From a virus: a DNA stretch of 40,162 bases. The notes below the pieces were generated by a model. It saw only the letters and a program-made list of their open reading frames with translations, did not search any database and was not told where the DNA came from. The stretch's first letter is position 1. Every line of letters begins with the position of its first letter. Below are positions 1-8,610 of this stretch, in pieces. The DNA lies in IMG/VR virus record IMGVR_UViG_3300029258_003599, positions 1 through 40,162 of that record. One strand, given 5' to 3'. A program made the translations under genes and the position numbers.

Positions 1-52
1 CTAAGCCTCGCATGTGTCTTTATGAGGATAGAACATTTAAGTTTAGGCCTGT
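1..52. repeat. left copy of the 52-bp terminal direct repeat
   Basis: These 52 bases are identical to 40111-40162. The repeat lies inside a protein-coding gene that reads in frame across the junction. It therefore looks like the overlap left when a circular (or circularly permuted) genome is written as a line, not a biological terminal repeat. Confidence 0.95.
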
Positions 53-347
53 TCCAGACAAGGTTTATCGCGTTGAAATAGATGCGTTTAAGAGGCCTAC
101 AGAGCTTCTTGATGCGACAGATGAGCCTGATATTGCTCAATGGTGGCAGTATATAGCATATGGTGCAGCCAAAAAAGTTTTTGAGGACAGGATGGACGTT
201 GAAAGCACTCAAGCGATTATGCCAGAGTTCATGAGACAGCGATCTTTAGTGCTGCAGAGGCTTGTTGTTCAGCAATCTTCTGAGAGAACGGCTACAATTT
301 ATACAGAAAGAGGAGCTGGTTTAAATGTTGATAGAGATGCTTTCTAG
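1..347 (+). CDS. Neck/tail-tube (TTPA-like) protein, C-terminal part continuing from the right end
   Basis: This is the 3' part of the gene that begins at 39450; codons are in phase 3, 6, 9 here and continue the frame from 40110. The joined protein would be 335 residues. This part contains the Trp-rich segment DIAQWWQYIAYGAAKKVFED, typical of podoviral head-completion or tail-tubular A-like proteins that sit under the portal. The ATG at 12 is internal and not the real start. The following small ORF (325) overlaps its 3' end by 23 bases. Function is inferred from position between the capsid genes and the TTPB-like gene; similarity to T7 gp11 itself is not visible by eye. Confidence 0.75.
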   Translation, partial: KPRMCLYEDRTFKFRPVPDKVYRVEIDAFKRPTELLDATDEPDIAQWWQYIAYGAAKKVFEDRMDVESTQAIMPEFMRQRSLVLQRLVVQQSSERTATIYTERGAGLNVDRDAF

Positions 348-444
348 AGTCTCCATTCAAGAAATGACAATAGCGGCGACTGGATTCAGCGTTATTTATC
401 TTTTATGGAAGTTGTATACGGATAAAAAAAGGGGAAGATGGTGA
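325..444 (+). CDS. Small 39-residue membrane protein (hypothetical)
   Basis: An ATG at 325 is preceded by AGGAG (311-315) at a spacing of 9, inside the end of the upstream neck gene. It opens a 39-codon frame ending TGA at 442-444. Residues about 14-31 (TIAATGFSVIYLLWKLY) form one hydrophobic helix followed by a basic tail (TDKKRGRW). Overlap with the preceding gene suggests translational coupling. The product resembles tiny phage membrane proteins (holin-like or neck-associated), but nothing identifies it. Its start is supported only by the ribosome binding site and overlap. Confidence 0.45.
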   Translation: MLIEMLSRVSIQEMTIAATGFSVIYLLWKLYTDKKRGRW

Positions 445-497
445 AAAATCTATTTACTTATACATACGTAGGAAAGGAGGTGTATCATCGCATATAA
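438..497 (+). CDS. Possible 19-codon leader peptide
   Basis: ATG at 438, behind a GGGGAAG stretch (431-437), opens a 19-codon frame that stops with TAA at 495-497, ten bases past the apparent start of the next gene (487). It overlaps the preceding small gene by 7 bases. Its 3' half contains the strong Shine-Dalgarno of the next gene (474-482). It could serve as a coupling leader for that unusual start, or could be chance. Confidence 0.25.
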   Translation: MVKNLFTYTYVGKEVYHRI

Positions 498-1053
498 ATC
501 AAACATACCCCAGGCTAGTGATCTTCTGTCACAATCTCAGGATGATATACTTGATAACTTTTCTGATATAAAAACTTTAATTGATGTTAACCACGGAACA
601 TTTGATGCTTCAGATCAAGGAAAACATTTTTTCATTCAATTCCCTGTTCAATCTCCGGTTCCAACAACAGGGGCTGGTGAAGTTGGGCTTTATAGTCAAA
701 CATCGGCATTGACTGGAAATCCAGAGCTTGTGTTCTCCCACGAAAGTGCAGGATCGACATACGAATTTACTTCTGCAGTCAAAGCAGAAACAGGATATGC
801 GATCCTGCCTTCTGGAATAATAATGAAGTGGGGTTCAGATACCGTAAGCGCAGCAGCAAGTAAAGTGGTTACGTTTTCTAATGGTGCTGGGATACCAAAC
901 TATACAACTGTTTATAATATTCAGGTTTCAAGGGAAGGCGCAGCAGGAGATACTGGAATACTCTATGTTGAGTCTTCAACTACTACCACTCTTACCGTGT
1001 ATAACACATCTGAGTCTTCAAAGAAGTTCTATTACAGTGTCATAGGAGTGTAA
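487..1053 (+). CDS. Virion structural protein, apparent AUC start
   Basis: The frame is open from 472 with no ATG, GTG or TTG until a TTG at 709, yet residues encoded from 490 (AYKSNIPQASDLLS, then DILDNFSDIKTLI) look like a normal N-terminus of a phage structural family usually beginning M-A-Y. A near-perfect Shine-Dalgarno, AAGGAGGTG at 474-482, ends four bases before ATC at 487 (GGAGG to ATC spacing is 6). The simplest reading is initiation at ATC, giving 188 residues. The C-terminal half is beta-rich and ends with FYYSVIGV, as in small tail or fibre-associated proteins. It lies directly before the TTPB-like gene at 1055. Alternatives are a +1 frameshift from the leader at 438, or an ATG-to-ATC sequencing or assembly error. 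Confidence 0.7.
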   Translation: MAYKSNIPQASDLLSQSQDDILDNFSDIKTLIDVNHGTFDASDQGKHFFIQFPVQSPVPTTGAGEVGLYSQTSALTGNPELVFSHESAGSTYEFTSAVKAETGYAILPSGIIMKWGSDTVSAAASKVVTFSNGAGIPNYTTVYNIQVSREGAAGDTGILYVESSTTTTLTVYNTSESSKKFYYSVIGV

Positions 1054-1054
1054 T

Positions 1055-3337
1055 ATGTATGATCGTTTTCTCATTGCTCCTATGAAAAGTGGTCTCATAA
1101 CTGATGTTAAAGCTTGGCAGATTCCTGAAGATGCGTTTGCCAAGCTTGAGAATTCCTACGTTAGTAAGGGTATTGTGAGAAAGCGATTCGGATCTGAGTT
1201 TATGGGAGGCACGGCAGCCATTTCACAACTTGATCAGCTTAACTCTAGGTTGAGGGTATATCTTGGCACAACTGATGTAAGTGGAAATGCATCAGGAACT
1301 GTTCCGGGAGCCGTTAATAAAGTTGGCCAGATGTTTTCAGTAGGTGAAGTTATATACACTGTTTACCAGGCTGGAACTCCTGCTGATATGTTAGAAACAT
1401 TTCCAACTCCTACAGCTACTTATGATACTTCGAATGGAAACTACAACTTTGTTGGAGCTCTTCCTAATGAAGACATTTTCTTTTATCCCTCTGAGCCAGT
1501 TATGGGTATTACTCATTACGAAGAAAAGAATGTTGCAGCGAATACAAATTATGCTTTTGACACCCAATTCATATATAGGTTTGATGGAAACTCATGGGAC
1601 AGGTCAGGTACAGTAGTATTTGAAGGATCAAATTCAGACTTTTTCTGGGCATATAATTGGACAGGTATAACTTCAGATCAGACTGCGTTGTTTGTTTCAA
1701 ATTTCAATGCTACAGAAGGAACTCCTGGTCTCACGGATGATCCAATGTTTGTTTATAAAAGTGGAGCGTGGGCAGAATTTAGGCCCGTCTTTGAAGTGCT
1801 CGCAAATGTTGTTGAAGGGTACGTTCAGTCGGCGAGAATTATTATTCCTTTTAAAGATAGATTACTTCTTTTAAACACAGTAGAAAGAGGTGTTACCGCA
1901 GGTACAAATACGGCACATGTTAATAGGTGTCGTTTCAGCCATAACGGAACCCCATTCCCGGCTGATGTACCGGATAACGTCGCTGCCGCCGTATCAAATG
2001 CATGGCTTGAAGGTAGCCAGACATGGACTATCGGCGGCACTACTAAAAAGTCTGATGGTGCTGGATTTATAGATGCTCCTACCGAGGAAGAAATAGAGGC
2101 TGCTGAGTTTATTAAAGACAGGCTAATTGTTTACTTTGAGCGTAGTACTTGGGAGATAGCGTACACGGGTAATCAGATACAGCCGTTTGTATGGCAAAAG
2201 ATAAATACTGAACTAGGGTCTAAATCTTTAAAGTCTCCGGTCCCATTTGATAAGGCAGTGTTTACCGTTGGAAGAACAGAGATTCATGGTTGTTCTGGAG
2301 CAAACGTTACTAAGATTAACGAAGAAATTATTGACCAAGTATTTGAGATTAGAAATTCAAATGATGGTTTAAAGAGAGTCTGTGGGATACGTAATTATCA
2401 GGACGAGCTTGTTTACTGGTCCTTTCCTTCTGTTAATGCGAACACATTTTCTCAGACATATCCAGATAAGGTTCTTATTTATAACTATGTAGGTGATGGC
2501 TGGGGCCGAGCAGACGACACAATTACAGCGTTTGGCTATTACGAAGAGCAAACATCAAAGACTTGGGAGTCTAGTGAACTAACGTGGGCTGAGGCAAATT
2601 TCACATGGGACAGCGGAACAACTCAGAATAAATACAGGCAAATACTAGCAGGAAACCAACAGGGTTTTATGTTCGTTTGTGATACAGGAATTTCTACAAA
2701 TGAAGGTAATATGTCTGTAACCAATATTGAGTATGTTGGAACTGACCTTTATATGATCATAGTTGACCACAGTTTGAACGATGGGGACTATCTAAAGTTA
2801 ATAGACATGCAAGGTGTTTCGTTTACTGGAGATGGAATATACAAGGTCTTCCCAGCAGATAAAGACACTCTTCTTGTTCCTGGAACTACAATGACTGGAA
2901 CATACGAAGGAGGGGGACGGGCTGCAAGGGTTTCTCAGATAGATATACTTTCTAAGCAGTGGAATTTTTATATAGATAAAGGAAAGAATTTTTATCTTTC
3001 GAAGATAGATTTTGCTGTTTTGAAAACATCTGCTGGCGAGTTGACTGTTGATTATTTTCCGTCGGCTACAAATCTTTCTATGATTGAAAGCGGGCAAGCT
3101 ACAGGTGCTATTTTAGGAGACAACAATTTACAGACATATCCATATGATCTTTATCCTTTAGAGGAATCACAAAAAAGGCTTTGGCATCCTGTTTATTTTC
3201 AGACAGAAGGTGAATGTGTTCAAATAAGAATCTTTTTAGACGATGAACAGATGCGTGATCCTGAAATTTCAGGATCTGATTTCCAGCTTGAGGGTCTAGT
3301 TGTTCATGCAAGACAAACATCTGAAAGGTTGCAGTAA
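1055..3337 (+). CDS. Tail-tubular B-like (nozzle) virion protein
   Basis: 760 residues, beta-rich, starting one base after the previous stop with TAGGAG upstream. The N-terminus FLIAPMKSGLITDVKAWQIP and the following ENSYVSKGIVRKRFGSE are characteristic of the long podoviral tail proteins encoded just after the neck gene. This family is usually annotated as TTPB-like or 'virion structural protein'. The size is close to T7 gp12 (about 790 residues). It is expected to form the distal tail tube or nozzle. The assignment rests on order, size and these N-terminal features. The next gene overlaps its stop by one base. Confidence 0.65.
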   Translation: MYDRFLIAPMKSGLITDVKAWQIPEDAFAKLENSYVSKGIVRKRFGSEFMGGTAAISQLDQLNSRLRVYLGTTDVSGNASGTVPGAVNKVGQMFSVGEVIYTVYQAGTPADMLETFPTPTATYDTSNGNYNFVGALPNEDIFFYPSEPVMGITHYEEKNVAANTNYAFDTQFIYRFDGNSWDRSGTVVFEGSNSDFFWAYNWTGITSDQTALFVSNFNATEGTPGLTDDPMFVYKSGAWAEFRPVFEVLANVVEGYVQSARIIIPFKDRLLLLNTVERGVTAGTNTAHVNRCRFSHNGTPFPADVPDNVAAAVSNAWLEGSQTWTIGGTTKKSDGAGFIDAPTEEEIEAAEFIKDRLIVYFERSTWEIAYTGNQIQPFVWQKINTELGSKSLKSPVPFDKAVFTVGRTEIHGCSGANVTKINEEIIDQVFEIRNSNDGLKRVCGIRNYQDELVYWSFPSVNANTFSQTYPDKVLIYNYVGDGWGRADDTITAFGYYEEQTSKTWESSELTWAEANFTWDSGTTQNKYRQILAGNQQGFMFVCDTGISTNEGNMSVTNIEYVGTDLYMIIVDHSLNDGDYLKLIDMQGVSFTGDGIYKVFPADKDTLLVPGTTMTGTYEGGGRAARVSQIDILSKQWNFYIDKGKNFYLSKIDFAVLKTSAGELTVDYFPSATNLSMIESGQATGAILGDNNLQTYPYDLYPLEESQKRLWHPVYFQTEGECVQIRIFLDDEQMRDPEISGSDFQLEGLVVHARQTSERLQ

Positions 3338-3864
3338 TGGCGCAAGGAACTGACACTGGCTCTTTTGTACCAACAACGTTTATTTGGGATGTAGCTGAGC
3401 TTCAAGAAGTTGATGTTCAAAGCGATAAGTTTAAGGAGATCTTGGTTCGTTTGTATCAGAATTTAAATCTCATGCAGCTAAATTTGAATGTTAAAGATTC
3501 TGCATATTATGACCAAACTGAGTTTGTTAATGGCCAATCTTTTTGGCCATCTGCTGCTGTTCCATCAGCGCAAACAGATGCTGTAAATAGAAGGCAGGTT
3601 TTTCGCAAAGTTATAAATTTCGGTGCTCTTCCTAATACAGCAACAAAGAATGTTGCTCATGAGATAGATATAACTTCAGGATATAGTTTTACAAGGATTT
3701 ATGGATGTGCTTCTGATACTACAGGACTTACTTTTACACCGATACCAAATGCCAACTCTGATATACGCTTAACAGTCAATGCTACCAATATTGTTATAAC
3801 TACATCTGCTAATTATTCAGCGTATGATACGACATACGTTGTGTTAGAATATTTAAAAAACTAA
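3337..3864 (+). CDS. Conserved phage structural protein (tail-associated)
   Basis: 175 residues; its ATG overlaps the TAA of the previous gene, so translation is coupled. Two visible parts: an N-terminal helical part (about 25-60, KEILVRLYQNLNLMQLNLN, then SAYYDQTEFVNGQ) and a C-terminal beta part (about 85-175, VFRKVINFGALPN, SFTRIYGCA, VVLEYLKN). This arrangement is recurrent in unclassified podoviruses next to TTPB-like genes. The exact role is unknown; a tail or fibre attachment role is inferred from its place. Confidence 0.6.
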   Translation: MAQGTDTGSFVPTTFIWDVAELQEVDVQSDKFKEILVRLYQNLNLMQLNLNVKDSAYYDQTEFVNGQSFWPSAAVPSAQTDAVNRRQVFRKVINFGALPNTATKNVAHEIDITSGYSFTRIYGCASDTTGLTFTPIPNANSDIRLTVNATNIVITTSANYSAYDTTYVVLEYLKN

Positions 3865-3877
3865 CGAAGGAGAGAGA

Positions 3878-4492
3878 ATGGGATTTTTAAGTGGCCTAGG
3901 AAAAATGTTGTTCGGAAAGAAGCCTGGAAAGCCAGAGTTTAAGCAGCTTCAGAGATTTACTCCTGAACAACAGTCGTCTTTGAGTCAGCTTCTGTCACAA
4001 GGGATGGCCGACACTGATCCATCTCTTTTAGAAGATAGATATCGAAGTCAGTTTGAAAGAGATACTGTCCCTGGATTAGCAGAAAGATTTACAGCTATGG
4101 GTGGTGGTCAGAGATCGTCCGCATTTGAAGAATCTCTTAGAAGGGGTGGTTTAGATTTAGCCGAGCAACTTGCTGGAATGAGATCTCAAATGGGAATGCA
4201 AAAATTAGGCATGGGTTTGCAGCCGCAGTTTGACAATATGATGATTCCTGGAGACCCAGGATCTCAGGGTCTTCTTGGCGGAATTCTTGGTGGATTTGCT
4301 CAACCATTTGGTGGCCAGCTAGCAAAGGGATTAGGATCTATGATTAACTTTGGAGGAGGAAGAGCTCCTTCTGCATATAGGTCACCTCTTGCTGGTATGT
4401 CCAAGGGAATGTATGCTTCCGGACAGCCAAGGGGAGCGCGAAGAGGCGTAAGCCCCGTTCTCTTAAAGATATTAGAGGGTCTTCAATTATAG
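3878..4492 (+). CDS. Small virion (probable internal/ejection) protein
   Basis: 204 residues, ATG preceded by GAAGGAGAG. The N-terminal helical part holds FTPEQQSSLSQLL (about 27-39) and DTVPGLAERFTAMGG (about 66-80); the rest is Gly- and Met-rich (GLLGGILGGFAQPFGG) and ends basic. Such small amphipathic Gly-rich proteins are usual between tail-tube genes and large internal virion proteins in podoviruses, where they are ejected with the DNA. It is followed nine bases later by the 1033-residue protein. Function is inferred from context. Confidence 0.5.
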   Translation: MGFLSGLGKMLFGKKPGKPEFKQLQRFTPEQQSSLSQLLSQGMADTDPSLLEDRYRSQFERDTVPGLAERFTAMGGGQRSSAFEESLRRGGLDLAEQLAGMRSQMGMQKLGMGLQPQFDNMMIPGDPGSQGLLGGILGGFAQPFGGQLAKGLGSMINFGGGRAPSAYRSPLAGMSKGMYASGQPRGARRGVSPVLLKILEGLQL

Positions 4493-4501
4493 GGGTTTCT
4501 T

Positions 4502-7500
4502 ATGCCTGATAATTCTGTTAAATCCGCACTAAAAAATGAACTATCAAGAAAGATTAAGGATAAGAGTTTAAAAATTCCTTCAATTGAAGAAGGATTAATT
4601 AATAGAGAATTAGACTATGATCCTTCTTTTGTTGAGGGCTTGAAAGCCTCGGCCATAGGCCAGCTTTTAGGATATACTCCTGAACAATCAGAAGATCCTT
4701 CGTTAGCACAGTCTTTAGCTTTTAAAGGTGGTGCGTTAGCTGGAGATGTTCCAACGATGACAGGAGGAGGAGCCTTAGGTGGAGCTCTTGCTGGACTTGT
4801 GGCTGGAGGGCCACTTGGAGCAGCTATAGGTGCAGGAGCAGGAGCGTTTGGACTTCCAGAATTAATCAAGCAAGCAGTTAAGTATTTTAAAGAACCATCA
4901 AAAAAAGATTCTTCTCTTGTCGATAAATTAGGACGAGTTGGAGAGATTTTCACTGAAACTGGAAAACAAGCAATTATAGGTGCGGCAACAGGAGGAGCGG
5001 GAAGACTGTTTCCTTTAATGAGTACAGCTCCAATACTATCTAAACTTGCTTCCACAAAAACCGGAAGTGAATTGATAAAAGCTGGAACCGAACTAGCTGC
5101 AATGACCGGAGCCTCAGCATTGATGGAAGGAGAATTGCCAGCAGCAAGAGAAGTTGCCGAAAATGCTCTTTTATTGGGAGCTATGAAAGGTGCATCTGGT
5201 ATTAGAGGAATAGGTAGAAGGGCTCTTGGTAAGAAGGCGCCCCCAAAACCAACTATAGAAACTGCTACTTCAGAATTGTCAGAATTGAAAAAAAGAGCCG
5301 TTGAAGCATCTCCAAAACCTGTATCAGAGGCTGTCAAAAGGTTTAAAAAGGAACAACCTGCTTTTGACATGTTGCGCAAGCATATTGGTTTACGAAATGA
5401 GAAACTTGTTAAGAGTCAATTTAAGTGGGGTAAGATAGCTGAGAAATTAATAACTAAAAAAAATATTACTCCTGAACATCTTGAAGAGGCTATGTTCTAC
5501 AGGAATAAGACTGGTAATCCTTCTATAGAGGGTGATACTTTTGAAGCTTTAAGCAAGCGTATTCCTGAGTCATTAAAAAAAGTAGTAGATGTCGATATAG
5601 ATAGGCATTTTAGAGAGAGTCTAAAAACTATAAATGAAAAGAAATATCTAAAAGATATAAATCCTCGCGAAGGAATGGCTGAGAGATATCTTCCTGGTTT
5701 GTATGAAAATCCTGAGTCATTTGAAAAGGTAGAAGGAAAATTGCCTTCTGAATTAAGAACTAAGAATCCTTTTGCTGATATGAAAACATTTGTAAGTTAC
5801 AACGAAGCTCTTAAAAACGCTGGTTTAAAACCTCGCTATAAAAATATTTTAGAGTTAATGCAAAATTACGATAAAACGGTAGCAAAAATGACTGCTAGCT
5901 CTGATCTTTTAAGTGAGATTTCAAAAACAGAAAAAGCAACGGGCGATAAAATAGTAGTGAATCCTTCAGAAGGAGAAGCCTATCAAGAAGCAAAAAGACA
6001 GGGATATGTACCATTTTATGATCCAATATTAAAGGAATATGCCAAAGCAGAGGGAAGAGGTAGTGGAGTCTCTAATCTTCCAACACTTGTTGCTCCAGAA
6101 TATGCGAACGCCTTTCAAGGATTATTTTCTAAGCAGGCATATTCTCCTGAATCTAAGGCATGGAAAGCCTATGATAATCTTTCAGATTTAGTTAGGTTTG
6201 GGCGAGTTAAGTTATCGTTTTTTCACTACGTTCCTTTAACTGAGAGTGCGGCTGGAGCGTTAGGTCTTAAGAAAGCTCTTAGTTTTCGGTCTATAGCTAA
6301 ACAGGGTGCTGAATTAAGAAGCAATCAAGCATTTATGCAAGATGCGGCTAAGCATGGTTTAATTGTACACAAACCTGTTGAAAGATATGAGAAGGCTATG
6401 GAAACAGGCTCTAAACTTGTTGATAATGCAAAGAAGTATCTTCCAGAAAAGATTGTTGATAAAGCACAGAAAAGCGTAGTTGCAAAAGGCTTAAAGAAGC
6501 TAGCTAAGTCTCAAGAATACTTATTTGAGCAATACCATCCAAATTTAAAAGCGGTTACATGGCAGGATTTTGTAAGCAAAGCAGTAGAGAAGTCTATTAA
6601 AGGCGGTAAGTATCCTACGGAAGCTCAGACATATAAAATAAAAACTCAGATGGCTGATCTAGTAAATAGTATGTACGGTGGCCAGAATTGGGATACGCAG
6701 AGAGTTTTTAATAGTAAGGGTTATAGGAAATGGCTGCGCAGAGCAATAGGTTATCCAGACTGGACTACTTCTGCTATAAGACAGGCTGCGGGTGCTTTTT
6801 CAGGTGGGTTGAAAGGTAAACAGTCTAGAAACTACTGGTTAAGATTTGGGGCTAACAGCCTACTTGCTCACGGAGCTCTTCAATTTGTAAATGGTGGTTT
6901 CTATCAGTCAGACAAAAAAAACAAGTCTGTTTCAGGAATTCGATGGGATCCTATAAAGGCGTTAAAAACAGTTTACGATCCAGATCCAATTGAATGGTAT
7001 AAGTTTCCTCTACCAGACGTTCCATTGAAAATAGCAGGAATAGAATTTAATCCTGGAAGAGATGCTGCAACAGACTGGAAAAAGACTGGATCAAAACTGT
7101 ACTCTCACTTTGGAAAGCAGGCATTAGAAATAAAAGACTGGGCTAAGCATCCATTAAGAACTCTTTTCACAAAATCTAATCCATTGATATCAATGATTTG
7201 GAAACAGGTACTTGAGTCTACTCCATCAGATAGAAAGAGTTTTTTGGTAAGAGGTAAGTGGAAGAAGGGAACGATGGAGAGAATGCCTTGGGATGCAACA
7301 AAGCCATATACTGCAGGTAGATTGATTTCTAGAGCAGCATCTATTGTAGAAGACGTTTCTCCTTTTGCTATGAAAACATTGTTTGATAAAGGTATTTCGC
7401 CATACGTAGCATCAGGATTTGGAAGTGTTCCTTTGTCAAAAGGGACCACTCCTTATAAAGCAGCTCCTGAATTAGAAAAAGCATTTCTTAAAAAAGATGT

Positions 7501-7603
7501 TAAAAAGGTAAATAGAATAAGAGCGGCTCTCAGAGAGAACGGATACTCAGAAAAACAAATTAAAAGGGCTGTAAACTCAGCCAGAAGAAAGGCTGCTATT
7601 TAA
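4502..7603 (+). CDS. Large internal virion / ejection protein
   Basis: 1033 residues and the last gene of the late operon. Residues about 85-117 are a glycine-zipper hydrophobic stretch (GGGALGGALAGLVAGGPLGA) able to insert into a membrane, as in proteins that extend the tail through the envelope. The middle is charged and helical. About 555-770 (YDNLSDLVRFGRVKLSFFHY, then a long helical part with NLKAVTWQDFVSKAVEK) resembles large polyvalent-type phage proteins. No lysozyme or transglycosylase motif was found, so this does not supply a peptidoglycan hydrolase. Its end overlaps the convergent gene at 7596-7886 by 8 bases. A long antisense frame at 4615-5379 reflects codon bias. Confidence 0.6.
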   Translation: MPDNSVKSALKNELSRKIKDKSLKIPSIEEGLINRELDYDPSFVEGLKASAIGQLLGYTPEQSEDPSLAQSLAFKGGALAGDVPTMTGGGALGGALAGLVAGGPLGAAIGAGAGAFGLPELIKQAVKYFKEPSKKDSSLVDKLGRVGEIFTETGKQAIIGAATGGAGRLFPLMSTAPILSKLASTKTGSELIKAGTELAAMTGASALMEGELPAAREVAENALLLGAMKGASGIRGIGRRALGKKAPPKPTIETATSELSELKKRAVEASPKPVSEAVKRFKKEQPAFDMLRKHIGLRNEKLVKSQFKWGKIAEKLITKKNITPEHLEEAMFYRNKTGNPSIEGDTFEALSKRIPESLKKVVDVDIDRHFRESLKTINEKKYLKDINPREGMAERYLPGLYENPESFEKVEGKLPSELRTKNPFADMKTFVSYNEALKNAGLKPRYKNILELMQNYDKTVAKMTASSDLLSEISKTEKATGDKIVVNPSEGEAYQEAKRQGYVPFYDPILKEYAKAEGRGSGVSNLPTLVAPEYANAFQGLFSKQAYSPESKAWKAYDNLSDLVRFGRVKLSFFHYVPLTESAAGALGLKKALSFRSIAKQGAELRSNQAFMQDAAKHGLIVHKPVERYEKAMETGSKLVDNAKKYLPEKIVDKAQKSVVAKGLKKLAKSQEYLFEQYHPNLKAVTWQDFVSKAVEKSIKGGKYPTEAQTYKIKTQMADLVNSMYGGQNWDTQRVFNSKGYRKWLRRAIGYPDWTTSAIRQAAGAFSGGLKGKQSRNYWLRFGANSLLAHGALQFVNGGFYQSDKKNKSVSGIRWDPIKALKTVYDPDPIEWYKFPLPDVPLKIAGIEFNPGRDAATDWKKTGSKLYSHFGKQALEIKDWAKHPLRTLFTKSNPLISMIWKQVLESTPSDRKSFLVRGKWKKGTMERMPWDATKPYTAGRLISRAASIVEDVSPFAMKTLFDKGISPYVASGFGSVPLSKGTTPYKAAPELEKAFLKKDVKKVNRIRAALRENGYSEKQIKRAVNSARRKAAI

Positions 7604-7886
7604 TTTGTTTTTCGGTTTTAATTAGATGATCTCCAAACTTTCTTTTTAATGCTATCTCGTATGCATCTCTAATGGTTGTTTTATCATTTTCTTCCATAAC
7701 ATCATTTATTTCTTCTAGAGATACACCTGGATAATTTACATTAGGTGCAGAAGCTTCTTTATTGATAATTGAATGTCGTTTTATTTTTTTGGCTATTTTC
7801 ATGATCCCTGCAGCCCCGCCGATTAATGAGGCTCCTAAAATAAGACCAACTACGTCAAGGAATATAGTTCCTTTTCTCAGTTTCAT
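7596..7886 (-). CDS. Small membrane-anchored protein (hypothetical)
   Basis: 96 residues when started at the ATG at 7886, which has TAGGAG upstream; an extension to 7946 would run into the terminator and has no ribosome site. Residues about 8-30 form one hydrophobic, Gly-rich helix (FLDVVGLILGASLIGGAAGI) followed by a basic stretch (KIAKKIKRH), so it is likely an anchor with the basic side in the cytoplasm. The C-terminal 45 residues are acidic then basic. It sits past the terminator at 7927-7960, so it depends on read-through or its own promoter. Function unknown. Confidence 0.55.
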   Translation of the reverse strand: MKLRKGTIFLDVVGLILGASLIGGAAGIMKIAKKIKRHSIINKEASAPNVNYPGVSLEEINDVMEENDKTTIRDAYEIALKRKFGDHLIKTEKQIK

Positions 7887-7926
7887 AATTACTCCTAAGC
7901 TTAGAATTAAACAGCAATTATATTTT

Positions 7927-7960
7927 AAAAAAAAAGGCGAGAGCAAATCAACTCTCGCCT
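7927..7960 (-). terminator. Intrinsic terminator of the - strand secreted-protein cluster
   Basis: AGGCGAGAG (7935-7943) and CTCTCGCCT (7952-7960) form a perfect 9-bp stem with an 8-base loop. On the - strand it is followed by a run of T (complement of 7927-7934). This is the only textbook rho-independent terminator in the window, and it lies just after the stop of the gene at 7981-8256. Confidence 0.9.
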
Positions 7961-7980
7961 AAATATTAGGTAAAACTGTG

Positions 7981-8256
7981 TTAATCCTGGTGAATTTCGT
8001 TGTAAAAATCAATTGCTAATGGTTTAAGTCTGTGGTTCATATTCTGCTGCAAAAGTTGTGTCATTGCTCTTAGTTGTGCTGGTGTTGCTCTTCCATGGTT
8101 TCGTCTTGGTGCAACATTTCGTCTAGGTCTAGGTTGTGGTTTATTAAAGCCCATAGAACTAAGCACGCTACAGAACATATTCCTTATGCATTCCATTGGT
8201 TGTACAGATGTTGTTATAGTTATCCCTATAATTATTATAGCTAGTAGCTTTTTCAT
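7981..8256 (-). CDS. Secreted small Arg/Pro-rich protein (hypothetical)
   Basis: 91 residues. Residues 1-20 are a classical signal peptide (MKKLLAIIIIGITITTSVQP) followed by Met-Glu-Cys. The mature part has two Cys (23, 29) and then a basic Pro/Arg segment (about 40-58: KPQPRPRRNVAPRRNHGR) and a helical C-terminus. It is the last gene before the terminator. Its ribosome site and first codons nearly copy those of the gene at 8287-8610. No family recognised; export is well supported, function is not. Confidence 0.7.
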   Translation of the reverse strand: MKKLLAIIIIGITITTSVQPMECIRNMFCSVLSSMGFNKPQPRPRRNVAPRRNHGRATPAQLRAMTQLLQQNMNHRLKPLAIDFYNEIHQD

Positions 8257-8286
8257 TCATCTTCCTCAGTTAAGATTTTCGGAAAT

Positions 8287-8610
8287 TTATCTCATTAAAC
8301 CTAAAACTGCTAGTGCAATCATATGGTCGTCCCTTAAAAGAGCTTCTCTAACAAAAGGCTCAAGAGTTTTAAGTCGTTCACGCTTTCTTTTACTTTGGAA
8401 AAGCAGGCACTCTTTAAACTTTTCGTTTCTCATCATTTTATCAATTGCAATATGAATCTTGTTTGTGTTTAAAGCAGAATCTTCTAATAGTTGCTGCTTA
8501 AATTGATTAATTGCTTCATTGGCCTGTTTTTTGTAATCATCTTTTGTTGGATCTGAAAAAATAGCTGTGCTTATTAAAGTAAAAGTTAATAGTGTTAATA
8601 GTTTTTTCAT
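8287..8610 (-). CDS. Secreted small helical protein (hypothetical)
   Basis: 107 residues with an N-terminal signal peptide (about 1-19, MKKLLTLLTFTLISTAIFS) and a charged, all-helical mature part with one Cys. The ATG overlaps the stop of the preceding gene (8607-8930) by four bases (ATGA), showing an operon. GAGGAAG lies upstream. No family recognised. Confidence 0.7.
   Translation of the reverse strand: MKKLLTLLTFTLISTAIFSDPTKDDYKKQANEAINQFKQQLLEDSALNTNKIHIAIDKMMRNEKFKECLLFQSKRKRERLKTLEPFVREALLRDDHMIALAVLGLMR

Noticed and set aside
1-52. The terminal repeat as a cos or integration site
   Set aside because: It lies inside a coding frame continuous across the join, which fits circular closure; no integrase was found.
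4615-5379. 254-codon - strand frame inside the large internal virion protein gene
   Set aside because: It mirrors the codon pattern of the real + strand gene and has no ribosome site or recognisable features.
4502-7603. Lysozyme or transglycosylase domain in the large internal virion protein
   Set aside because: No catalytic Glu motif or conserved hydrolase segment could be seen on reading the whole protein.
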